Positions 33,451-44,057 of a stretch of DNA of 64,000 bases are shown piece by piece (the stretch's first letter is position 1; the number at the start of each line of letters is the position of its first letter). Below the pieces are notes generated by a model. That model did no database searches. It saw nothing but the letters and a program-made list of their open reading frames with translations, and was not told where the DNA came from. The translations under genes were made by a program, and so were the position numbers. This stretch comes from Coniochaeta sp. PMI_546 (taxonomy: Eukaryota > Ascomycota > Sordariomycetes > Coniochaetales > Coniochaetaceae), in assembly GCA_021432605.1 (NCBI GenBank), contig MU271143.1:1249277-1313276 (forward strand), in the 5' to 3' direction.

Positions 33451-34695
33451 TTATCCTCGTTGCGAGACTGTGGTGAGAAGGTGTTAGCAGATGTACGGTG
33501 GCGAAGGATAAGTGACAGGGTCTAGATTTACCACGTAGACCGGACAGTGATGAGGCTATGTTATCAATCTGCGTCAGATCAATGGGTAGTTCAGGGCTGG
33601 CCAACCGAGAGTAGAGGTTGTCCACCACGAACGGATTGAGTGCGGATCCCTCAGGGGTAAGATGGAGTCGCAGGTCGTGCGCCAAATCAGCGAACTGCTG
33701 TACTTCTGGTAAGCGCTCGCCATCAACTGTCAGTGTATGCAAGGATAGGTGCGCTATTTCTTCGTCTGATACTTTGTCAGTAGGTGCGGGCGACGGATGG
33801 CTTATAGACGTGTACCTGTGAAAGTGGCTTCGAACCCGGCAAGGATGGCGCGGTCCTGTCTTGGCCTTGGGCAAAGTGACAGCAGCATCAGCGCAAACGG
33901 GAGAGCATACTCGTCACCAAATGACGCCTGCGCCGCTGCGATAGCCTTCCTGACCTGCAGTTTCGCGGCCGGACACGTGATGAGAGGCATTGCGGCGAAA
34001 GGTGCACGGAGCTCCACGATCCTCGCCGCCAGGCGGTCCTGTTCTTCCTGGAAGCGAGGCTCAAGGTCGTAAAGCCCCATATCCAACAGCAGGCACAGTG
34101 ACGTGTGGCCGGACCGACCTTGAATATCAAGGCGGCCCTGTGACAAATATTCTCCGAAATACCATCCACCAGCGCTAAGACGGAGGCTAAGTAAACTTCC
34201 GACGTCTTCGAAGTCCACATAGGCCTCCATCAAATCCAAGTCCTTGACGAATGTACCTCGAGGGAACTTGCGAGTATCCACGACACAAATGCGAATGTTG
34301 GAGAGCTTGGGGTTGTCGAAGTCTGTGTGGTGCCGGCGAAGGCCGTGTTGAATGGCGAAAAAAAGTGAGCTCGTCCAGGACATCAGGTTGTCATCGTGGT
34401 CTCTGGACCAGTTGCCGTTGCGAGTCTTCCAATTCAAGTGGTTCCACAGAGTAGAGGCAGCTCTGTCTCTCGGCAACTGGAGGAGGTCAACGTTCCCAAT
34501 GGGACGAGAAGCTGCCGGCGCCTCGACGACAGTCTCATCCGTCGATCCGTTCGATCTTGGGGCATAAGTGCGGAATAGGTATCTCGGGATGTAATCCAAC
34601 GATCTTTCGAGTAAGGGGAGGTCTGGGCCCGCTCGAAACGGGAGGGCATGACCGAACTGGCTATTGAGAAGGATCGGTGCCGCCATGGTAGACAT
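33451..34695 (-). CDS. DUF7587 domain protein
   Basis: Three exons (34695-33816, 33771-33532, 33467-33451) encode 378 residues. Without the last intron the frame would run to a stop at 33419; the intron has a GTAAAT donor, a CTAAC branch and a CACCACAG acceptor, and its use leaves a 17-base last exon. The first 220 residues match the fungal DUF7587 pattern: RYLFRTYAP (Arg42), TDETVVEA, NLMSWTSSLFFAI (106-115), ICVVDTRKFPRGTF, DLDLMEAYVDF, and WYFGEYLSQGRLDI (Glu182). The C-terminal part is a helical region of unknown kind. The protein has no signal peptide or membrane helix. The family is widespread in Pezizomycotina, often in many copies, without known function. The R, S-x-T/S-S and E arrangement resembles ADP-ribosyltransferase folds; see findings. 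Confidence 0.85.
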
Positions 34696-35807
34696 GGACT
34701 GCGACTAACTTATCTAGTAGTGGACGTGTGTTTATTCAGCGTCTGATGAGTGATATGCCACTCACTGCTGAGATTGGGAAGATGAACAAGATAAGCCAGC
34801 ATAGCTTGACGGCAAGTACTATACAGATATATAGTTATCCTGGCCATCACCACACTTGAGGTAGGGGAGCGCCCGCGAGGCTTACTAGTTCGCAGGCATA
34901 GCAAAGGTGCCAGGGGGGGGGGGGGGGGATCGACAGATGCGCCTCGTCCCGTACTGCCTCGTCCATTCCGGCGACCCAGCCCAGTTTGCTAACACTAGTT
35001 AACACAGCCTACTTCTGGGACCCCCGGTATATATAAAGTGAACAGACACACGGTTACAAGGCGTGGCCATAGGCGCTTATGCACTGCAGCAACCCCACGC
35101 AATGCAGCGAAGATGTGCCTGGTTCCTGCCGGGGTTCGCTTCACATCATGCACGGCGTCGTGTCAAACGCGCATTAATCTGGCGTCTGATCTGGCGCGTC
35201 TTTATGACTTGAGTCTCTGGCTGCCTCTGTTTCAGAGATCAAGTACATGTAAAAACAGAGAAACATGCCTCGGAGACTGCGGGCACGAAGCTATTGGAAC
35301 TTAGATGACAGCAATGAGAGAGATCCAATGTTGAGTTAAGGATGGCTCGTGAAGGAGATTCCAGCTGTTGGACTTGACTGCGGGAGCACTGTAAGCAAGC
35401 TCAAGCGACGTACGGGAGTGATACCAGGTACCTACACTTATTAGTACCGTAACTCGAGGCCCCATCACGTGACAGCTGCTTCCCGGTCGGTACGTACCGA
35501 CTGTACCTGAAAATCGGCTGCATTCGGTCATCATCAGTCAATTGAGACTCGGGAATGCGATTTATTTGAGAGTATGCGTGTATATATTCAGACGGCAATC
35601 CTCGCCGCCGGCTAGCCTCACCTCACAAAGTTTCTAAATACAAATGCGTCATCGCGTATCTTGACCGACGCCTGGTCGTGGTAGAGTTTTCTTGGTGAGC
35701 GAGAAGACGATGACGCTGCGAACGCCCGAGTCTTTGACACCAACCTTTCCATCAACACTCAATTGTGCCTTCGACTTGGGGAGTCAACTCCAGAAGCCCT
35801 GAGAAGC
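34696..35807. other. Divergent intergenic region
   Basis: The region lies between the DUF7587 gene (minus) and the helical-protein gene (plus). It contains a 16-base G run (34913-34928), an isolated strong TATA element (about 35028-35038), and another TATATAT at about 35580 that better fits the downstream gene. No coding sequence is supported. A 32-codon Cys-containing frame follows the 35028 TATA element, but it is too short to call. Confidence 0.5.
34913..34928. repeat. Homopolymer of 16 G
   Basis: An uninterrupted run of 16 G residues lies in intergenic DNA upstream of the DUF7587 gene. It could form a G-quadruplex-like structure or be partly a sequencing or assembly effect, since homopolymer length is error-prone. 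Confidence 0.8.
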
Positions 35808-38442
35808 ATGGCCAAGAATAAGAAAGCTGCCTCGGTCGAGGAGGACAGCAGGTCAACTCCTCAGTCATCTCCGTCTCTGAACTCCCTCCCATCCCCAAGT
35901 TTGGGACCATCTCCAGCTTCGACAGGGGCCAAGAAACCCTCCAAAACGAAGGCCACTGCACCCCATTCCCAGCCATCGACGTCCGCTCTGATTATCTGTC
36001 GGAACAAGTGAGCTCTAATATTTCCATATCTTTGCATATACGGACCATTGTTCTTGAGAGTAGCCTACGCTGCTGCAGGTGGCCGGTGGCCCACTGTGCT
36101 CACTGCCAGATATCTAGTTTATGCGATTGTTCCAGAACTAATCACGCTCTCTTTCTAGGCATTGGAGGTATATCTCGTCTTTCCACGGCCCATGGCTGCA
36201 AATACCTCCGGAGATTCTCGAGACTCTTGCGAATGCAAACTATAACGCTCCGCGTCCCCATCCTGTTGACCCTGCCGTCTTCTTCGACCTCGTCAAGATT
36301 CGCCGTCTAGTCGAGGATGCCACGACCCTCGCAGTCCGCGCCGCCAGTGGCGTCGCTTCTTCGTCACATAACCTCGGAAACGGTCCGCTGGGTCTGGGTT
36401 TTGGGCTAGCAGGAGGAGGGAATCCAGGGAAGCTGAGTCGGGAAAGAAAGCACAGAATGCGTGAGCAGGCCACTCAGAAGCTGTCTCGGGCATATCATAT
36501 AGACGAGATCGCATGCAGTGTTGCGACCATGCAGAGCGCATCGACACTCGAAGACGTGGCCTCGCTCGTGCTGCAAAGAAGTAAAGAGGACGCGGATGCG
36601 AAGTATGTGCACTTCTTCCACGAGAAGATCCCGAGTCGTCAGCTTGCAGAATGCACCAGCCTGGAACCTCTGAACGAGATTATAGCGAGCAGGCCGACGG
36701 AAGCGGAGCCACTACGAACCAGGGCTACGGTACGCATATTCAAGGAGGACTACGAAGGCGCTGCTATGGATCTTACGGCCGCGTTGCAAGTGCACCGCTT
36801 CAACCAGCCATCACACAGAGCGTCCAGGCCACAATCACAATCACAGGAACTGCAGTCTACAAGCGACGGCCAGCAGCAACGTAGTGGGAGAAGAGAAGAG
36901 ATCATTCTCCGCGAAGAAGAGCAGCCAAGCAGCTTCGAACAGCAAGTGCTTTTCCATCGAGGCGGCGTCTATCTGACAATGGCCTGCAAATATGTGACAG
37001 CGGCCCTACTAGCCGTACCACAGGTACAACATGTCGAGCAGAGGACGCCGGAAGAGGGTCAGGGCCCTCCAACGCCACCACCAGAATTGAGTGAGGAGAC
37101 ACTGAGAGAAGTCCAGAGCAAGGTGCTAGAGTCCAGAAAGCTAGTCAAGTCTTATGGGAGAAAAGCTCTACGGGACTATAATGCTTACCTCTCCCACTTC
37201 GAATACTCGCCAGACGTCCCCACGGAAGTCGCAGAAGACTTCGCCAAGAGGGTCAACCACGCTGTGCATGGCTTGCGTATACCACGCCAAAACCAACATC
37301 CGCCTCGGCCGGAGCTACAGACGAGGCCGAGCAACGGCTCAGGACAAGGCACGACTCCACATCGCACCTACTCCCTCTCCGACCTCTTCGCTGCCACACC
37401 TCCAGCAGACCTACCTCCTTATCCTCGCACCGACCTGGTGCCACACAACAAATTCAGCCGACCTACACCCTCCAGGCCCGAAGCCACGGGCGAAGCACTA
37501 ACCTACCACCCTCTACTAACCGACGCGCTCCACTCCCTCCTCCTCTGCCACTGCCTAGTCCAGACCTCCTCCAAAGAACTACAGCGCCACGCCAACATGG
37601 TCGCCCGCCTCGCCCGCCTCGCGGACGGCTACCCCGTCTTCCAGGCCTCCCGTAGCCCCGCCCGCGCAGACTGGGTCGAGGTCCTCCGCCGCGGCGAGAA
37701 CTGGATCAACCTGTCCGGCACGTGGGAGGCGCTCTGCGCCCCCGCGCCGCTCCCCGTGTTCTCCAACCTAGCCGTCATGGGCGGCAACCCGTCGCATACT
37801 GCTCCTCCTCCTCCGCAACGGCCGGCAAGGCAGCCCAGGGCGCTGCTGCCCTCCATTGACGTGCGCGACGTCGCGGCCGAGGCGGCGCCCGACGAGACGG
37901 AAAAGCAGCGCGCGGAGAGGCTGCACCATCTCGCCATGCTGTCTGCCCTGGAGGACGACAGAGTCACGGACATGGACTCGCTCCGTGCTGCGGTTAGAGC
38001 CCACAAGCACAGGGCCGAGGAGGACGAGCTCCGGGCTAAGGGGCTTGAGGCGCCGAGCAGGGAGGTTGAGGTCGTGGAAGAGGTGGTTGAAGGGGGGCAA
38101 ATGCAGGAGGAGGAGCCACTGCCTGACTCTCCGGTTGAGCCGTCTACCCCTACGCTTAAAGGAGTTCCTAGTATTACGCCTTTCAAGGCTAAGCAGGGAC
38201 AACAGCAGCAGCCACAGCAGCGCCAGAATCAGGGTGCTGTCCCACGTCGGTGGGCCATCGACGATGGGAAGGAATATCCCATCCTGACAGAGCGCGCTGC
38301 AGCCGTTGCGCGCTGGGTACTCGAGGCGCCGCCCGTTGGCGCGGATGGTGCAGGTCGCAAGAAGAAGAAGAAGACTGGGCCCAAGACGGGTGGTGCCGCT
38401 GTAGGACTAGAGGCCGATATTGAGGCCGAGGCGGAGGTGTAG
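35808..38442 (+). CDS. Conserved helical (TPR-like) fungal protein, function unknown
   Basis: Two exons (35808-36007, 36159-38442) encode 827 residues. The junction gives CRNKHWRYISSFHGPWLQ, and the frame then stays open. The first 60 residues are Ser/Pro/Lys-rich and disordered. The central part is helical, with TPR-like stretches (LEDVASLVLQRSKEDADAKY, RTRATVRIFKEDYEGAAM) broken by a Gln/Ser-rich insert (about 245-290). The second half contains long Pro- and Glu-rich loops, and the C-terminus carries GRKKKKKTGPKTGG, a likely nuclear localisation signal, followed by an acidic end. I recognise the pattern from uncharacterised proteins of other filamentous ascomycetes but know no function. No catalytic motif, signal peptide or membrane segment is visible. 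A TATATAT at about 35580 may serve as promoter element. Confidence 0.8.
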
Positions 38443-38933
38443 CTTAGTGGACCTTGATGCTTTTATGCAGATGGTCACTTTGACTCGATGGCAGTGCACT
38501 TCATCCCTACGCCAGAAACAAATATCTTCGCGTTTACCTATTGTGCGTCCCTCGACTGTTGCCGAACGAGGAATGTTGTGATACTGAATTCCAGGACTTG
38601 TGCAGCATGATACGTATTTGAAGCTCTCCCTTCGCTCTCAAGACATAAGTCCTATTGATCAAGAAAACCGATTTTCGCGATCCAAAAACTGTTACATATC
38701 TCCAGAAAGCAGATTGCCAAGCCGAGCCGTGGTATATACCCAGTCCGCGCCGAAAAGGGTGGGTGAGAATACGCCTTGTCCAATTCCAACCAGAAAACTC
38801 CCAAAGTCATCGCATCAAAAATCCACATGGAAACCACCTACAAGAGCCATTCCAAGAAAGTCCCGAAATCGTATGTCATGAAATAGTGACCTCTCCCTCT
38901 GTCATCATCAGCTCATCCCCGTTCCATGCCTTT
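38443..38933. other. Convergent 3' flanks
   Basis: About 490 bases lie between the stop codons of the helical-protein gene (plus) and the Zn2Cys6 gene (minus). Frames here are fortuitous extensions over the antisense of the regulator gene. Nothing else is seen. Confidence 0.55.
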
Positions 38934-41900
38934 CTACGCCCACCGTATCCCCTCCATCCCATTCTGGCTCAGCCCCATGGGAGCATGCAGAAAAGCGTCG
39001 ATATCCCCCATACCTTCCGTCTCGAGCACGTCCATGAGCTCCATCTGTTGCTCCTGACTCAGACTGCCCTGCCTCTGCGCCGGGAAAGCGTACTGCATCC
39101 CCGTCATCGCCCCGTTGCCCGTGCCGCTGCCGCCGCCAAAGCCGGACCCGAAGTTGTTTCCGGTACCGGGGCTGCTGGAGATGGTGTACCCGCCGGTATT
39201 GGTGGCCCCGCTGCCGCCATTCATGGCTATGCCGAGGGCAGAGTATGGGGCGGATGGGGCGGGGCCGTTGCCGTCGCCCCAGTAGCCGCCTGACATGCCG
39301 TTGGAGAAGGCGTATGGAGAGATGAAGGGTGGTGGGGGACTGAACCAGTCCGTGACGGTCGTTGCTGGGGGCAGCGGCCTTTGGCGGATGGTGGACTGTG
39401 GGAGCGCAGGGATGGTAAAGGCCGGAGAGCGTCCTGGTATGCCACGCTCTTGCTTGATGGGAACTGGAGCCGGGCTATGCTGCGTGGATAGCGGAACGGG
39501 AGTGGCTTGGTGCATTGTAGGAGTTGGACTCGCGGTCCGCATACTGGCCATCGTCGGTGTAGGGGACATACCTCTGTTGCTTGAATCGGCCGACGGAGGA
39601 GCTAAGGACTCTGGCGGAGTGGGAAGCGGGTTTGCCATGGGCTGTAAAGTTGGAGGAGAGGTCTGGCTGGAGAAGGGTGAGGGCAAAGGTGGCGAGGTCT
39701 GTGAGTTGTAGGGTGTTGTTGTCGCCGGCGGTGTCGGCTCTTCAGACAGGTCTGACAAGGAGCTTTGTGATGGATGAGTAAAGTCTGGAGGGAAGTAAGA
39801 GAACCGACGGCCTTGAGAGTCTGGCCCTGAGCCAGGTTCTAGGAAGATCGAGTTTGAGCGGAAGGATGGGGGAGGATTATCAAAGGGCGAATCGGTATCG
39901 AAGCTGAAGCCTGTATTCATGTCCTCGGCGGAAGAGTCGAACACGTAGCCGAACTGAGGCGGAGTGAAGGTTGGGGGCGCGTGTTGTTGAGGCTGTCGTG
40001 GTGTAGTGTTGGCGGAACTGGAGGCTGGCCCCGAGACATCGGTCCCGGACGGCGAGGCCGACTCTTCTTTGACTTCATAGCCTCGCATACAGGCTTTGGC
40101 AAAGACGGCATACAGTTGCGAGGCAGCTTCAGTGCCTGGCCAGCGCTCTGAGCACTGATCAATGATGTCCAGCGTGATGTTGACCAATTCCTCCACCTGG
40201 TCGCGTGGATGAGCTGCGCGAACCTCCGAGTAGGTTAAACTCCATAAGAGAGTGTTTAGGGACATGTATAATGTCAACAGGAATACCCAGGTTATGTCAA
40301 TCGCGGCCTTGCGGACCTGCTGGGCCGACAGGTTGATGATATAGGCGGCACTTTCATAGCATCGTAATGCAGCTCGGCCTGTCGGTTTGGGAACTTGTGG
40401 TGATGGTCTGTAAAGCGTAATAATCATGGTATGGTAGCGACCAGTGAACCTGTCCACGTCAGCTAATTGCTCCGGGGAGGGGGCCATGTAGACTCACCAT
40501 GGCCTACACCACTCTGGTTTTTCGGGGGACGAATCTCTCCATTCTTTAAGCTTGTCTTCCATCACAGCGAACCAAGGGTCGTCTTCATGCCGTGGTTGTG
40601 GACGACTCTTCTCATATAGAATCCTCCTGATTTCGGCCTGTAATATGCGCATCTTGCAAAAGTGTATTGCGACTAGTTTTTTCTCACAAGGCTCGCCCGG
40701 TTTGATACCCTCTTCGGTGATACTTTCGTCGTCGACAGTCGCGAAGAACTTGACGTCCATAAGATCGTTGCCTTTTGCAAAGCCACTCGGTCGTCCCATG
40801 CTCTGTGCTAAGCCGAACTCGTTCGTTGTAACAATCCAGCTAAGTCTTCTCCTCATATCGAGGGTAAGGGGATCGACAAGACCTATATCGTAGCCTGCAC
40901 TTATGGTCTTCTCTTCCCCTAGACCAAGCTGCTGGCAAATTCTTGTGGCAAGCCCGATGACAAAATACACGGCCGTTCTCGTCGGAGTCAGTAGTGAATA
41001 CTGGCCTATCAGGATCAGACATTGTAAAGTTTTCAGATCTTTTGATCGAACGACATCCTCGAAGTGCTGCATTGCCGCGAGGTAGTAGCTGTCCGCCAAG
41101 CCGGCATACTGAGTGTCAAGTTTCTGGAGACTGATGGCCATGACCATGCGCACCACAAAGTTCCTATAGGGGTCTTTGTCGCCATCGAAGACGGCGTCGA
41201 GATCCTTTGCAAACACTTTCTCATGCAAGGTCGGTGTGAAAACTTGGGCTACGCAATTCAACATCAGCGCTCGAACATCGGATTCAGATGGCTGGGGACG
41301 CACCTCGCTGGTTGTATATCTCTACCAGTTTGTCCGCAATCGGTCTGGTAGGTAAGGTCTGCGCTGGATGAGCGCTGATCATGGGATAGCTCTTCTTCCG
41401 CGAACTCGGGCCGCTCAAGCTGTCCCTAAAGTTCACTATACTCTGCATGCGGTTCATCCGCTCACTCCTTCTCGCGCGAACTTCAGGGATGAGCTCAGAG
41501 ATCCGTTTGGACTCTGTATATCTTTTTGCCTCCTCCATGACTAGTCTTGTCATAGCGATACCACTACTTGGCCCCAAGTAGCGAGGTGTCTCATCTGTCT
41601 CGTTGAGGCGCACGAGACCCCCGGGTCGGACGATCTCCTCATTGCTTCTGGGGTATTCGTTGTCCTCCTCGGTATACTGCGCCAACTCCGCCTCCAGCTG
41701 CCGGACCTTGTCTTGGAGCTTGACAACATAGTAGCGGCTGATCTTTTTACCCTTGGTTGTGTCGAAGTATTCGCACGTCGAACCAGATCGCTCGCAGGGG
41801 AGGCAGCGCGGCAGTGTCGGATCGCATCTCGTTTTCCTCTGCCATGCGAACTCGACGTTAGACACCAACGAACGAGCGACCTCAGATATGGTAGACAGAA

Positions 41901-42106
41901 CATTGACTAACCTGGCGACATCTGCAGCAAGCCGTTAGAGTGTGCGCAATACGGTTCGGAGCAGTATCATTGTCAGAGACGTCCTCGGTAGGCTGGGCAT
42001 GTGCGCGCGGTTGAGGCTGAGGAATGGGCGGCTTTCTTGGGAAAATATACTGAGGCGGCCTCTGTATAACTGACCCTAAGCCGCGGAAAACATCCGCCGC
42101 ATCCAT
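38934..42106 (-). CDS. Zn2Cys6 transcription factor with fungal_trans domain
   Basis: Four exons (42106-41912, 41838-41304, 41248-40498, 40449-38934) encode 998 residues. The zinc cluster is split by the first intron: CCRCRQ / RKTRCDPTLPRCLPC, then GSTCEYF, giving the six-Cys pattern. A linker and coiled coil follow (YYVVKLQDKVRQLEAELAQ). The middle holds the fungal_trans regulatory domain (YYLAAMQHFEDVV, LATRICQQLGLG, RRRLSWIV, SMGRPSGF). The last 330 residues are very rich in Pro, Ser, Thr and Gly and probably form the activation region. It is a nuclear DNA-binding regulator; the target cannot be told. The RKTRCDPTLP and KKISRYYV pattern is shared by a conserved fungal group, but I do not assign a named member. 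It is transcribed divergently from a second Zn2Cys6 gene about 1.95 kb away. Confidence 0.92.
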
Positions 42107-44057
42107 GGAGCGGACGGTGAGGGTACTAGAGTCGTTCAGGTTCCGCGGCGCTGCTTCGTCTGAGGCCCTGTTGCTTTGTGGCCAAGGTCGGGATGCAGTG
42201 GCGTGGCACCGAGAGGGAGACCCAACAGCAACGACAAGCCACTAGCACCTGAGACGGTAGCAAACTCGAAGCTACGATGCTGTCATGATCGTTACGATCT
42301 CGACTTGAGGCTCTACACAGTAATATGCAATGTGGGACGGCTCACCTGTCGGCGGCGGTTTGAAATGGAATCCTTTGGTGGAGACTCCGCATCAGTGGGA
42401 TGTCGAGGTGATTTGTGCAACAAGGGGGGGTGCGCCAACGACAGCGCTTGACACATCCGAACCAGGCTGCATACGCAGGGACTAGCGTAGCGAGCCACCA
42501 CCATCTCTCTGCTTTCCTCCAATGCAACAACGCTTTCCGGTCTCGACGACGAGTGCAATCAGCGACAGCCCAACCAGCTCAACCAGCTCAAAAGGTCGTC
42601 AGGGTGGTGTGCATCCAGACTGACGCGCTGTGGTTCCGTATATGCTTGCACTTGCCCTTTGTAGGGCTCGTGGAATTGCTGTAAAGCTCCACGCCAGAAT
42701 TCTACCGTGGTGAGGACCAGATGTTGGCCTTGGCGCTATGATTGGTCCGTGAGCTAGCAGCTGCGAGGAGGTCAAGCTTCAAATGACTGCTAGCTGAATG
42801 GAAGATAGCCTCATCTCGCGCTGAGGGTGCTCCTGAGCTCATTGGGTATGTAGCTGAGACATGACGAGAAGCTACGAAGTGCTCGCTTTGATGACGCCAT
42901 GGTCCGATATCTGCATTTGCTTGGCGATTAACGAACCCGGACCAAGCCTCAAAGGGTTACAAGCGAAAAGTCTTCGCTGGCAATGAGACGGAGCATGAAT
43001 CGCTTCTGTACTGATGTGAAGGAAGTCATTTCGTTATTGTCCAATAGGCACATGGAACAGCTCTTTTGATGCTATCGACACTGGGTCCTAGCCAGCTGAG
43101 TCTGGAGCGAGGTGAGGTGCGCAACGGTGGTTTCGAACAATCACGGACTGAGACCGGCAATTAAGCGTCTTGTAAACTCGCGCAATTTGTTTCTTCACAG
43201 CTACGAAAATCACCCCAGCTTGTCGATGCCTCCGTGTCTCCGATGGTCAAGCATCCAATCGGCTACCTGGGCGTTTAAGATAACAAGGGTTTTCGCTTCC
43301 AGGCTCAAAAACGAACCGCTTGAATCCTTCGTACCGCATCTCATCAGATTTCGCCCAACTCCCGCCGCAATAATCGGAGGGCAATGAATCGGAATAGTGG
43401 AGGGCTCCAGGTTGATGCACGGTTGGGCGGCGCATGGAAAGCATATCTCATATTCATGGGTAGCGTTCCTTCCATACTCGGTATTCGTGCTTTCCTGTGT
43501 GCTAAAAAGATGCTACTGTATGTAAGTGTAGCAGTGTAGCCAGCTGTTCAGGTAGGGCTGGGCGCCAAGGCCTGACTGTGCTGGAATGCCAAGCATCCCG
43601 AGCAGCTGTTACTGACCCGCTCCGTAATCCTGGACCCACAAACGGCTTCTAGCGTAAGGTAAGGTAGGCGCCTTTACCCCACCTGACATCTGTCGATCCT
43701 TTTGTGATCGTCGTCGGCAAGCAAACGCAGCTGCTCGATTACATCCTTTTCGTTGACAAGGTGTAAGATACGCGACCTCCGAGAGCTTCGGCATGAAACT
43801 CTGCTCTCGATCTGCCTCCTTTTAGTGCTCTCAGACGCAGTGACTCGTTCTATCGGCAGCCTGAGGTCTTCAGATCTGTCTCATTACATAGTTGCAAGCG
43901 AGCGACATACGCGAGACACCAGAGATATCTTCAGGCTGGCGATAACGACGCTAGTCGTTCTGCCGCGGCCAGATCACCTCTACAGGACCTCATCGCCGTC
44001 TTCTAGTATATTAGATAGCATATTCTCGACGAGTCCTATAGATATTGGTTCACCGTC
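42107..44057. other. Shared 5' region of two Zn2Cys6 genes, about 1.95 kb
   Basis: No gene is supported. The frames seen are short (up to about 130 codons at 43753-44157 plus, which only partly overlaps the true first exon in another frame). The region is long enough for two full promoters with leaders. No repeats or obvious TATA boxes were found. Confidence 0.5.

Noticed and set aside
37629-38186. 185-codon Ser-rich minus-strand frame
   Set aside because: It is the antisense of the Glu/Ala/Leu-rich region of the helical-protein gene.
38655-39293. 212-codon plus-strand frame
   Set aside because: It overlaps the C-terminal Pro/Gly-rich exon of the Zn2Cys6 gene on the other strand and has no domain.
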